A stretch of DNA of 64,000 bases. Origin: NORP259 sp041398705. Its GTDB lineage: Bacteria; Planctomycetota; UBA1135; GCA-002686595. Under the pieces are notes generated by a model. It worked only from the letters and a program-made list of their open reading frames with translations. It had not been told where the DNA came from and ran no database searches. The translations under genes and the position numbers were made by a program. The stretch's first letter is position 1; every line of letters starts with the position of its first letter. Positions 8,063-16,878 of the stretch are shown one piece after another. Location of the stretch: assembly GCA_041398705.1 (NCBI GenBank), contig JAWKUI010000006.1:263799-327798 (forward strand), in the 5' to 3' direction.

Positions 8063-9736
8063 ATGTCGCGTTCACAATCCTGGCTCTCCCCGATCCTCGG
8101 CCTCGCCCTGGCCGCCAGCGTCCTGGGCCAAGGCGACGACTGCTCCACCGCCACGCCGATCTCCGGCAATGGCACCTGGACGCTCAACACGTCCACCAAC
8201 ACCACTTCCGGATTCACCGGGGGTACGTGCTACAACAACATCTACCAGGACGCGTTCTACCAATGGACCGCCCCGGCGGCCGGCACCTACCAGGTCGACA
8301 CCACGGGTTCGACCTTCGACACCAAGATCAACCTGTTCCAGGGCCTTGGCTGCGCGGCGACCTGCATCGAAGGCGATGACGACGACGGTATCGGCTTGGA
8401 CAGCCTGATCCGCTTCACCGTGGCCAACGCCGGGGACACCTTCCTGCTCCAAGTTGGCGGCTACGGCACGAACTCGGGTTCGATGATCCTGAACATCGGC
8501 CCGGAACTCTGCGGCAACCTGGTGGACGATGCCCTCGAGCCCAACGACTCCTGCGCGTCCCCGCGCGTGCTGACCCCGGGCACCTACAACGGCCTGATCA
8601 CTCACTTCACCGATTCGGACTTCTACCGGGTGACCGTGCCCGCCGGAAACATCCTGTCGGTGGACCTGATCGGCTACGCCCTCAACGTCGACTTCGCGCT
8701 GTACGATGGATCGTGCACGTTGCTCGGCAACTTCGCGGACGACTTCACCTACGCCAACACCACGGGTGCATCGATTAACTACGTGATCGAGGCGTTTGCC
8801 ACCGCCACCAACGCGTTCACCTGCACCCAGTACGAACTGGGCGTGAGCGTGGTCCCCGATCCCTGCGCGGGCCCGGATGACAACTTCGAGGACAACGATG
8901 ACTGCGCCACGGCCACCCAGGTCGGCAACGGCACGTACACCGGCCTCAAGATTCTTCCGACCGACAACGACTACTTCACCTTCTGCGTCCCGGACGGCGG
9001 AACGGTCAACGTCGAGATCTACTTCACCGACGCCTTTGCTGACATCGACCTGTTCCTGCGCGAAGCGTCCAGCCCGTACTGCGGCACCGGCTACAACGGT
9101 CTCAACGACATGTTGGGATATGGATACTCCGTCTCCGACAACGAGATCGTCTCCTGGACCAACAACCTGGGGCATGACGCCGTCCTCGTGGCCGAAGTCG
9201 ACTGGTATGCGGCCGGCACCCAGCAGTGCAACGTCTACGACCTGTTCCTGGCTGGCGCCGGCTGTGCGGGTGGTTCGACCACGAACTTCTGCAGCCCGAT
9301 GAACGTGAACTCCACCGGCCAGCCGACCGTCACCGTCGCCACCCTGGGTAGCGGCGTGGGCAGCGGCTTGCACCTGGAGTCGACCCAAGGTCCGCCGAAC
9401 CAGTTCGGCTACTACCTAATCGGCAACACCTTCGCCGAGCCGGGCCTCACGGTCAGCAACGGCCGCCTGTGCCTCGGCGTGGGCGCCGGCACCGCGATCG
9501 GTCGCTACAACGTGATCGGGCAAATGAACTCGGTGGGTCAGTTCAACGCCTCCGGCGTTCTGATGAACTTCGTGGGCACCTCCACGGTCGGCTCCGGTTA
9601 TGACGTGCCCGCCACCATGCCCTTCACCGGTAGCCCGGTGATCCAGAGCGGCGAGACCTGGCACTTCCAGCTGTGGCACCGCGAGGCCGCTGGCCAGTCG
9701 AACTTCTCGAACGGCGTTTCGGTTACGTTCCCGTAA
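8063..9736 (+). CDS. Secreted PPC-repeat protein, array copy 3
   Basis: The start at MSRSQSWLSP gives a 557-residue protein with a signal peptide at 1-22 (ending SVLG before QGDDC); in-frame upstream methionines would spoil the signal peptide. After the N-terminal domain, two PPC-like repeats start near 154 (DDALEPNDSC) and 271 (DDNFEDNDDC). The C-terminal domain begins near 407 (FCSPMNVNSTG) and ends SNFSNGVSVTFP. The second repeat (FTFCVPDGGTVNVEIYF, DIDLFLREASSPYCG) is nearly the same as in copy 4 and the copies at 14876 and 22905, showing module exchange. No Shine-Dalgarno is visible (cgaccgactATG). It is flanked by a strong terminator on each side, so it is probably transcribed alone. 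Confidence 0.85.
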   Translation: MSRSQSWLSPILGLALAASVLGQGDDCSTATPISGNGTWTLNTSTNTTSGFTGGTCYNNIYQDAFYQWTAPAAGTYQVDTTGSTFDTKINLFQGLGCAATCIEGDDDDGIGLDSLIRFTVANAGDTFLLQVGGYGTNSGSMILNIGPELCGNLVDDALEPNDSCASPRVLTPGTYNGLITHFTDSDFYRVTVPAGNILSVDLIGYALNVDFALYDGSCTLLGNFADDFTYANTTGASINYVIEAFATATNAFTCTQYELGVSVVPDPCAGPDDNFEDNDDCATATQVGNGTYTGLKILPTDNDYFTFCVPDGGTVNVEIYFTDAFADIDLFLREASSPYCGTGYNGLNDMLGYGYSVSDNEIVSWTNNLGHDAVLVAEVDWYAAGTQQCNVYDLFLAGAGCAGGSTTNFCSPMNVNSTGQPTVTVATLGSGVGSGLHLESTQGPPNQFGYYLIGNTFAEPGLTVSNGRLCLGVGAGTAIGRYNVIGQMNSVGQFNASGVLMNFVGTSTVGSGYDVPATMPFTGSPVIQSGETWHFQLWHREAAGQSNFSNGVSVTFP

Positions 9737-9775
9737 TTCTGGGAACGCCTGGTGAACTCGTGAGAGGTTACCCAT

Positions 9776-9810
9776 GCGCCCCGTGCCTGAGCATGTCAGG
9801 CACGGGGCGC
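9776..9810 (+). terminator. Intrinsic terminator after array copy 3
   Basis: A perfect 15-bp stem (gcgccccgtgcctga / tcaggcacggggcgc) with a 5-nt loop, followed by ggcgTTTTc. Confidence 0.8.
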
Positions 9811-9897
9811 GGCGTTTTCGGGATGACTCGTGTGTAACGCCCTTCCCTTCCGGTTTGTACCTAGCTTGAAGGCAGCCTCCCCAACCGCATACCCAGG

Positions 9898-10036
9898 ATT
9901 CCCAAGCGTCCCTTGGCCCTCGCGATCTCATTCTTCTGCCTGACTTCCCTAGTTTCGCGCCTGCAGGCCCAAGGCGAAGACTGGCGGCCCGGGCTCGGCC
10001 AACTTCTCCCAGGGATTGGCGGTCACCTTCCCCGGA
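9898..10036 (+). pseudogene. Remnant of an array copy: signal peptide fused to last residues
   Basis: The reading frame from 9898 gives PKRPLALAISFFCLTSL, then SRLQAQGEDW. This is a family signal peptide followed by the diagnostic Q-G-E-D. The ATG has become ATT at 9898. About 10 codons later a shifted frame reads GSANFSQGLAVTFP (to 10033), the exact family C-terminus, but the stop is replaced by gga. Roughly 500 codons of interior sequence are therefore gone. The most economical reading is an internal deletion of a former full-length copy between 8063 and 10190. Nothing else that looks like a gene occupies the 9811-10189 gap. Confidence 0.75.
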
Positions 10037-10132
10037 CCCCACCTACGGGGCCAGGAGGGTAAAACCGCCGCTTCCGGATCGAAATTTGCCGGGTCCTCCT
10101 CCCGATTGGGTGCCGGCGTGGAACACTGTTGG

Positions 10133-10157
10133 CCTGGGGGCACGTCTCGCCCCCAGG
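10133..10157 (+). promoter_or_regulatory. Leader hairpin of array copy 4
   Basis: A perfect 9-bp stem (cctgggggc / gcccccagg) ends 32 nt before the start codon. It could instead be the terminator of the deleted copy at 9898-10036. Confidence 0.45.
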
Positions 10158-10189
10158 TTCTCCTGAACGCTGCAAACCCTCCTAGGACC

Positions 10190-12220
10190 ATGGCAACGAA
10201 ACACCTCTTGCTCGCACCGGCGCTGGGCCTCTCCCTGGCCGCCGGCGCCTTCGCCCAAGGCGACGATTGCTCCACCGCCACGCCGATCTCCGGCAACGGC
10301 ACCTGGACCCTCGACACCACCATCCTGACCACCTCCGGCTTCACCGGAGGCACCTGCTACAACAACATCAACCAGGATGGGTTCTACCAATGGACGGCCC
10401 CCTCCGCGGGCATGTACCAGGTGGACACCACCGGTTCCAACTTCGACACCAAGATCAACCTGTTCGCCGGCACCGGCTGCAGCGCGATCTGCATCGAAGG
10501 CGATGACGACGACGGCATCGGCCTCGACAGTCTCATCCGCTTCAACGTGGCCAACGCCGGGGACACCTTCCTGCTCCAGGTGGGCGGCTACGGCGGCAAC
10601 TCGGGCCAGATGATCCTCAACGTCGGTCCGGAGAAGTGCAGCAACATGGTGGACGACGTGCTCGAGCCGAACGACTCCTGCGCCGCTCCGCGCGTGCTGA
10701 CCCCCGGCTCCTACGTCGGGCTCGTCACGCACTTCACCGATTCCGATTTCTACGCCGTAAGCGTGCCGGTCGGCCAAATGCTCGACGTCACGCTGGTTGG
10801 TTACGAGCTGAACGTTGACTTCAACCTGTACGACGGCTCGTGCACCCTGCTGAACACCTACGCCGGGAACTTCCAGGTCCCGAACAACGGTGCGGCGGCC
10901 GCGACCTATATCTTCGAAGCGTTTGCGTACCCCACCAACACCCAGACCTGCACCCAGTACGAACTGGATGTGGCTTTGGTGGCGAACCCCTGCGTGGGCG
11001 TGCAAGACGACAACTTCGAGGACAACGATAGCTGCGCGGCGGCTTCGGTGATCGCTCCGGGCAGCTACACCGGCTTGTTCGCGTCGACCACCGACCTCGA
11101 CTTCTACAAGATCGACGTGCCGAACGGCATGATCCTGAACGTGGACCTGGCGGGGTACACCTACGACGTCGACTTCGACTTCTACGTGGGCGGCTGCGGC
11201 GTGACTCCGATCTTCTATGCGGACGACTTCAGCTACTCGAACAACACCGGCGCCACCCAGACGGTGATTTTCGAAGCCATCAGCGACCCGACCAACGCGC
11301 AACCGTGCACGGTCTATGACCTGAACATCTCGATGGTCCCCGATCCCTGCGCAGGCCCGGACGACAACTTCGAGGACAACGATGACTGCGCCACGGCGAC
11401 CCAGGTCGGCGATGGAACCTACACCGGCCTGATCATCCTGCCGACCGACAACGACTACTTCACCTTCTGCGTGCCGGACGGCGCCACGGTCAACGTCGAG
11501 ATCTACTTCACCGATGCCCTCGCGGACATCGACCTGTTCCTGCGCGAGGCCTCCAGCCCGTACTGCGGCACCGGTTACAACGCCCTCAATGACATGCTGG
11601 GTTATGGCTACTCCGTCACCGACAACGAGATCGTGGCGTGGACCAACAACCTGGGTTATGACGCCACTCTCGTGGCAGAAGTCGACTGGTTCTCGGCGGG
11701 TACCCACCAGTGCAACACGTATGACCTGTTCTTGAACGGCACCGGGTGCAGCGGCGGCAGCGTCACCACCTTCTGCGATCCGATGAACGTGAACTCCACC
11801 GGTCTGCCGACCGTCACCGTCGCCACCCTCGGTAGCGGCGTGGGCAGCGGACTGCACCTGGATTCGAACCAGGGGCCGCCGAGCCAGTTCGGCTACTACC
11901 TGATCGGCAACACCTTCGCCGAGCCGGGCTTGGTCGTCAGCAACGGCCGCCTGTGCCTCGGCGTGGGCGCCGGCACCGCGATCGGTCGCTACAACGTGCT
12001 CGGTCAGATGAACTCCATCGGACAGTTCAACGCTTCGGGCGTGCTGCAAAACTTCACCGGCACCTCCACCACCGGCACCGGCTTCGACGTGCCCGCCGCC
12101 ATGCCCTTCACCGGCAGCCCGGTGATCCAGAGTGGCGAGACCTGGCACTTCCAGCTGTGGCACCGGGAGTCCGGCGGCTTCTCGAACTTCTCGAACGGCG
12201 TCTCCGTGACGTTCCCGTGA
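10190..12220 (+). CDS. Secreted PPC-repeat protein, array copy 4
   Basis: Starting at MATKHLLLAP, this 676-residue protein has a signal peptide at 1-22 (GAFA before QGDDC). Three PPC-like repeats start near residues 154, 272 and 389, and the C-terminal domain runs from about 527 to VSVTFP. The N-terminal domain and first repeat closely match copy 3 (TNTTSGF versus TILTTSGF; DGIGLDSLIRF in both). The third repeat matches the second repeat of copy 3. The middle repeat (FASTTDLDFYKIDVPNGMIL) has its closest relatives in the copies at 12438 and 31484. Copy 4 therefore looks like copy 3 with one extra repeat inserted. Cysteines are paired throughout and no catalytic motif is visible. Confidence 0.85.
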   Translation: MATKHLLLAPALGLSLAAGAFAQGDDCSTATPISGNGTWTLDTTILTTSGFTGGTCYNNINQDGFYQWTAPSAGMYQVDTTGSNFDTKINLFAGTGCSAICIEGDDDDGIGLDSLIRFNVANAGDTFLLQVGGYGGNSGQMILNVGPEKCSNMVDDVLEPNDSCAAPRVLTPGSYVGLVTHFTDSDFYAVSVPVGQMLDVTLVGYELNVDFNLYDGSCTLLNTYAGNFQVPNNGAAAATYIFEAFAYPTNTQTCTQYELDVALVANPCVGVQDDNFEDNDSCAAASVIAPGSYTGLFASTTDLDFYKIDVPNGMILNVDLAGYTYDVDFDFYVGGCGVTPIFYADDFSYSNNTGATQTVIFEAISDPTNAQPCTVYDLNISMVPDPCAGPDDNFEDNDDCATATQVGDGTYTGLIILPTDNDYFTFCVPDGATVNVEIYFTDALADIDLFLREASSPYCGTGYNALNDMLGYGYSVTDNEIVAWTNNLGYDATLVAEVDWFSAGTHQCNTYDLFLNGTGCSGGSVTTFCDPMNVNSTGLPTVTVATLGSGVGSGLHLDSNQGPPSQFGYYLIGNTFAEPGLVVSNGRLCLGVGAGTAIGRYNVLGQMNSIGQFNASGVLQNFTGTSTTGTGFDVPAAMPFTGSPVIQSGETWHFQLWHRESGGFSNFSNGVSVTFP

Positions 12221-12258
12221 TGGCGGCCGCAGGCCCATCTGGGCCAGCGGAGATCCAA

Positions 12259-12300
12259 GGCGCGCCCCGCCCCCGGCCATGGTCGGAGGCGGGGCGCGCC
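12259..12300 (+). terminator. Intrinsic terminator after array copy 4
   Basis: A 13-bp perfect stem (ggcgcgccccgcc / ggcggggcgcgcc) followed by ccgTTTTg. Confidence 0.75.
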
Positions 12301-12437
12301 CCGTTTTGAGAGGATCCCCTGGCATTGCTCTGTCGGCGGTCACTTGCCTGGCCCCGGAGCACCCGCGGGATGGGCCCCCCGGTCTCGCCACGTCGGGCGT
12401 ATGCTGGCCTGCGAACGGCCCTTTCTCCCTGAACCCG

Positions 12438-14519
12438 ATGCGCCCTACCCCCTTCCTGCTTGCCCCGATCGTCTGCCTGCTGGCCGCCCCGCTGTACGCC
12501 CAGGGAGAGGACTGCGCCACCGCTGTGGCGATCACCGGCCTCGGCTCGTTCCCCTTCGACACCACGGACTTCAATTCCTCCACGTTCGAGGAGGACCATG
12601 GCTGCGACAGCAACCTCTTCGGCACCCCCAGCATGTGGGCCGATGGTTTTTTCTTGTGGACGGTGCCGTCCACCGGCGACTTCACCTTCGACACCATCGG
12701 TACGTCGTTCTACGACACGCAGCTGGCGGTCTACGATTTGACGGGCGGCTGCGCGAGCCCGGTTTGCCTGGGGAATGACGAAGACAGCGGACCGCTGTAC
12801 TTGAGCAGCCTGTCCCTGCCCGGCCTCGTGGGTGGCACCCCGATCTTGATTCAGGTGGGCGGCTACTACCCGCTCGCCAACCAGGAGGGACCGGGGATGC
12901 TCAACATCTCGGTCGACCCGTGCAGCCTGGGTCTCGACGACGGGTTCGAAGACAACGACCTCTGCGGCCAAGCCACACCTTTGGCCGCGGGCACGTACAC
13001 CGGCTTGCACACGTATTGGAGCGACGTGGACTACTACCAGATCACCGTGCCCGCGGGCTACGTGCTCACCTGGGATGAGCTCGCGCAAACGGGCGACACC
13101 ACCTACGACCTGTTTGATGGGGTCTGCGGCACGCTGATCGCGAGCGATCAACTGGCCGGCTTCGAATTCCTGAACTCCGGCGGCTCCGCCCAAACGGTGA
13201 TGGTGAAGGCGTACCCGCCTTCCGTGGCCACGACGAGCTGCTCCACGTACGACATTGCCGTGGATCTATCGCCCGATTATTGCAGCAATGCGCTGGACGA
13301 TGGTTTCGAAGACAACGACAGCTGCGCCCAGGCCGTTCCCCTGGCCCAGGGCAGCCATACGGGCTTGTTCGCCTCCACCAGTGACCGGGATTTCTATGTG
13401 GTGTCCCTGCCCGATGGCATGGTGCTGGATGTGCACCTTGCCTCCTATACCTTCGATGTGGACTTCGACGTCTACGCGGGTGGTTGCGCGGTGGCTCCGA
13501 TGTTTGAATTCGGCGACTTCGAGGTATCGAACTTGACGGGCGCCCCCATGGATGTGGTGTTCGAGGCGATCGCCGATCCGACCAACGCCCAGGCTTGCAC
13601 CGACTATGCGTTGACTTTGAGCACCCATCCCGATCCCTGCGCGGGAGTCCAGGATGACGGCTTCGAGGACAACGACGATTGTGCCAGCGCGGCGCCCATC
13701 GGGAATGGCACCTGGGCGGGATTGGTGATGTTCGATGGCGAGAAGGACACCTTTGCCTGCTGTGTGCCTGCGGGCGGCAGCCTGGACGTGGATTTGTTCT
13801 TCAGCCACGCCACCGCCGACCTCGATGTGTTCCTACGGGAGGCGAGCAGCCCGGAGTGCGGAAGCGGCTACAACGCCGGCACGTCTCTGCTCGCCTACAG
13901 CATCTCTTCGGACGACAACGAATCGATGCAATGGATCAACACCCTCGGTGTGGATGTCTCCGTGGTGATCGAGGTGGATTGGTACGCATCGGGCAATCAG
14001 CGCTGCAATTCGTACGACCTCGTGATTGCCGGTGCGGGAGTCTGCGGCAGCGCCGTAGACATCTTTTGCGATCCGGCGGATGTCAACTCGAGCGGCCTGT
14101 CCGCCATCGCGACCGCGAGCGGCAACCCCGGGGTGGGTTGCGGCGTGCACCTGGACGTCAGCCAGGGGCCGCCTGGTGAATTCGCCTACTTCCTGATCGG
14201 CGCGGCACCGGTGGATCCCGGCCTGGCCCTGCCCCAGGGCGGGCACCTATGCCTGGACCTTGGCCAGCCGGTCGGACGCTTCAACCTGCTGGGGCCGATG
14301 AACTCGATCGGGCGGTTCACTCCGGCGGGAACCCTGGAGAACCTGGTTGGCACCTCGACTTCCGGGTTCGGGTTCGACGTGCCCAGCACCATCCCCCTAG
14401 CGGGCAGCCCCACGATCGAGTCGGGCGCGACCTGGCACTTCCAGCTCTGGTATCGGGACTTCTCGGGTGCCGGCGGGGGCGCGAACCTGAGCAACGGGGT
14501 TTCGGTCACGATCCCGTAG
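12438..14519 (+). CDS. Secreted PPC-repeat protein, array copy 5
   Basis: This 693-residue copy starts at MRPTPFLLAP and has a signal peptide at 1-21 (PLYA before QGEDC). Its N-terminal domain is the sub-type with an extra loop (ADGFFLWTVPSTGDF, YDTQLAVYD), shared with the copies at 16879 and 31484. Three PPC-like repeats begin near 167, 286 and 405, all opening DDGFEDND. The last one carries CCVPAGGSLDVDLFF and DVFLREASSPECG. The C-terminal domain starts near 542 (FCDPADVNSSG) and ends GVSVTIP at a TAG stop. Codon use is less biased than in the copies at 22905 or 24958, so expression may be lower. A GC-rich hairpin at 14527-14558 may serve as its terminator. Confidence 0.85.
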   Translation: MRPTPFLLAPIVCLLAAPLYAQGEDCATAVAITGLGSFPFDTTDFNSSTFEEDHGCDSNLFGTPSMWADGFFLWTVPSTGDFTFDTIGTSFYDTQLAVYDLTGGCASPVCLGNDEDSGPLYLSSLSLPGLVGGTPILIQVGGYYPLANQEGPGMLNISVDPCSLGLDDGFEDNDLCGQATPLAAGTYTGLHTYWSDVDYYQITVPAGYVLTWDELAQTGDTTYDLFDGVCGTLIASDQLAGFEFLNSGGSAQTVMVKAYPPSVATTSCSTYDIAVDLSPDYCSNALDDGFEDNDSCAQAVPLAQGSHTGLFASTSDRDFYVVSLPDGMVLDVHLASYTFDVDFDVYAGGCAVAPMFEFGDFEVSNLTGAPMDVVFEAIADPTNAQACTDYALTLSTHPDPCAGVQDDGFEDNDDCASAAPIGNGTWAGLVMFDGEKDTFACCVPAGGSLDVDLFFSHATADLDVFLREASSPECGSGYNAGTSLLAYSISSDDNESMQWINTLGVDVSVVIEVDWYASGNQRCNSYDLVIAGAGVCGSAVDIFCDPADVNSSGLSAIATASGNPGVGCGVHLDVSQGPPGEFAYFLIGAAPVDPGLALPQGGHLCLDLGQPVGRFNLLGPMNSIGRFTPAGTLENLVGTSTSGFGFDVPSTIPLAGSPTIESGATWHFQLWYRDFSGAGGGANLSNGVSVTIP

Positions 14520-14526
14520 CCGCTCC

Positions 14527-14558
14527 GGCCAGGGCTGGGTCTCATTCCGAGCCCGGCC
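14527..14558 (+). terminator. Possible terminator hairpin after array copy 5
   Basis: ggcc-a-gggct pairs with agccc-ggcc (one bulge, 13-nt loop), but there is no T-run. The rest of the gap to 14875 holds a second small dyad (ggatcggc / gccgatcc, 14591-14612) and no recognisable gene. Confidence 0.35.
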
Positions 14559-14875
14559 TACGGCTGAGATCTTGGCAGAGGGCACGACCCGGATCGGCAT
14601 CCAGGCCGATCCAGCCGGCCTACGGGCGGGTCGGCATGCGGCGTTTTCGCCGTTTTCGGGGTCAAGAATGCCGATTTTCAGCCGGCGATTCCCCCTGAGC
14701 GGGGGCCGGGTGCCTCGTATCGACTCATGGGGACAATTCCTAAATCCACCCGAACTCCTGAACAGCCTGGGCCGTCTAAGCTTGGTTAGCCTCCTGGCCC
14801 TAGGCCGCTCCACCTTCGTCGGAGCTGGGCCCGGAGAAGGATCCGAACCCGTCTGGCTTCACGCCGACTCATCAA

Positions 14876-16555
14876 ATGCTCCACAAGAAACTCACTCTCC
14901 TGCCCATCCTGGCCGTGGCCATGGGTGGCGCTGCGCTCGCCCAAGGCGACGACTGCTCGACCGCTACCGCCATCTCCGGCACCGGCACCTGGGCCCTCGA
15001 CACCACCGTCCTCACCACCTCCGCCTTCAACGGTGGCGGTGCCTGCGCTGCTGGCGCTTCCACCATCAACCAGGACGGCTTCTTCCAGTGGACCGTTCCG
15101 GCCAGCGGTGACTACCAGTTCGACACCTTCGGGTCGAGCTTCGACACCAAGCTGTCCGTGCACGCTGGCATCGGCTGCGCGGCCACTTGCGTCGCCTACA
15201 ACGACGATAGCGGCGGCCTGCAGAGCATGGTTTCCTGACGGGCCTGGTCGCTGGCGATCAGTACCTCGTCCAGGTCGAGGGTTACGGTACCGCCCAGGGC
15301 ACCGGCTCGCTGAACATCAGCGCCTTCGTGAACCCCTGCGCCACGGACGACATCTACGAGGACAACGATACCTGCGCCACCGCGACCGTCCTTACCCCGG
15401 GCACCTACACCAACCTGATGACTATCATCGGCGACTCCGATTTCTATGAAATCGCGATCCCGGCTGGCAGCATCATGCTGTGGGACGAGACCTACGATCC
15501 GACCTTCGACGCGGATATGTTCGTCTACGACAACGCCTGTGGTACCCAACTGGCCACCGTCTACGGTGACTGGTCCTACACCACCGGCGCCGTTGCCGAA
15601 ACCATCGTGGTCGAAGTGCACCAGTGGGCCAGCTCCACGGATCCGTGCTCGCCCTACGAGTTCACCCTGTCCATTGGTCCGACCCGTGCAACGTTGCCGA
15701 CGACTCCTTCGAGGACAACGATGACTGCGCTACCGCGACCATGGTCGCGGATGGCACCTACGCGGGCCTCATGCTGTTCCCGACCGACAACGACTACTTC
15801 ACCTTCTGCGTGCCGAACGGCGCCACGGTGAGTGTCGACATCCTGTTCACCGATGCCACGCCGACCTGGACCTCTTCCTGCAGCCTCCAGCGCGTACTGC
15901 GGACCGCAACGGTCTGAACGAACTGCTCGCCTACGGCTACTCCGTCACCGACAACGAGAACGCCACCTGGACCAACACCCTGGGCTACGATGCGACCCTC
16001 GTCGCCGAAGTCGACTGTTCGCCGCCGGCACCCAACAGTGCAACGGCTATGACCTCGTCATCAGCGGCAGCAGGTTGCGGCGGCGGTGCCTTCAGCACCT
16101 ACTGCGACCCGGCCCGACGTAACCTGACCGGTAGCCCGGCCGTGCTCGCTGGCAGCTTCGGCTCCGGCGTCGGCAGCGACCTGCACCTCGAGGCCACCCA
16201 GGGTCCGAACCTCGAGTTCGGCTACTTCCTGGTCGGCACCGGCTTCTCTGACCCGGGTCTCGCCCTGCCCCAGGGTGGTCACCTCTGCTTCGACCTGAGC
16301 GGCGCTGGCCGTTACAACGTCGCCGGCGGTGCCCTCAGCTCGATCGGTCGCTTCGACGCGGCTGGCGTGCTGCAGAACCTGGTCGGTACCTCCACCGTCA
16401 CCTCGGGCTTCGACGTCCCGACCACCCTGCCCCTGACCGGCAGCCCGACGATCATGTCCGGCGACACCTGGTACTTCCAGCTGTGGTACCGCGACACCCC
16501 CGCTGGTGCCGGTTCCGCCAACCTGAGCAACGGTCTGGCCGTCACCTTCCCGTGA
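14876..16555 (+). pseudogene. Indel-riddled copy of the gene at 22905 (array copy 6)
   Basis: The frame opens with a normal signal peptide (MLHKKLTLLPILAVAMGGAA, then QGDDC) and N-terminal domain, but stops at 15238 after one C is lost in tttcc(c)tgacg. From about 15053 the DNA is nearly identical to 23082 onward through the stop and terminator. Differences are almost all indels: a lost G near 15680, a lost A near 15858, 4 nt near 15879, 5 nt near 15900, one G near 16018, two near 16070, and a gain and a loss near 16110-16125. A 3-nt in-frame loss lies near 16307. Conceptually it would be a two-repeat protein like the copy at 22905. Either a recently duplicated pseudogene or an assembly or sequencing artefact in a repeat would explain it. 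Confidence 0.8.
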
Positions 16556-16582
16556 TCCCAGACTCCGTCGCCTGACGGATAT

Positions 16583-16614
16583 CGGGGCCGTCCTCCGCAA
16601 GGGGGGCGGCCCCG
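16583..16614 (+). terminator. Family terminator with GCAA tetraloop, instance 1
   Basis: Stem ggggccgtcctcc / ggggggcggcccc (with G-T wobbles) closed by a GCAA loop, 30 nt after the stop. The same module follows four more genes (18634, 20593, 22637, 24630). Confidence 0.75.
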
Positions 16615-16812
16615 CTGCATTGCAGTAGGAAACGATTCTCTACTCCGAGGGGAAAACCCGCCGCAATCCAGCAATATGCGGCCCGCAAGCGCCTTTCTCG
16701 GAAAGTCTTTACTTCGCACTGACAACAGCGAGCCCATCGAATCCGCCTTCAGATCGATAATCATCCTCATTGGCTGGGCACAAGCCGCGAACTAGCGGTT
16801 ACCTTGATATCC

Positions 16813-16832
16813 GCGCATCCCACAAAATGCGC
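16813..16832 (+). promoter_or_regulatory. Leader hairpin of array copy 7, with GGTTAC box
   Basis: GCGCAT / ATGCGC with an 8-nt loop ends 46 nt before the ATG. GGTTAC at 16797-16802 lies 10 nt upstream of the stem. The same box precedes the hairpins at 22846 and 29745. Confidence 0.4.
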
Positions 16833-16878
16833 CTTTGCCAACCTTGCTCGCACGAGCAAACTGCAATCCAGATCTGAA

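Noticed and set aside
15200..16130. Programmed frameshifting in the copy at 14876
   Set aside because: There are around ten indels in both directions and of several sizes, without a slippery site and downstream structure, so decay or sequencing error is far simpler.
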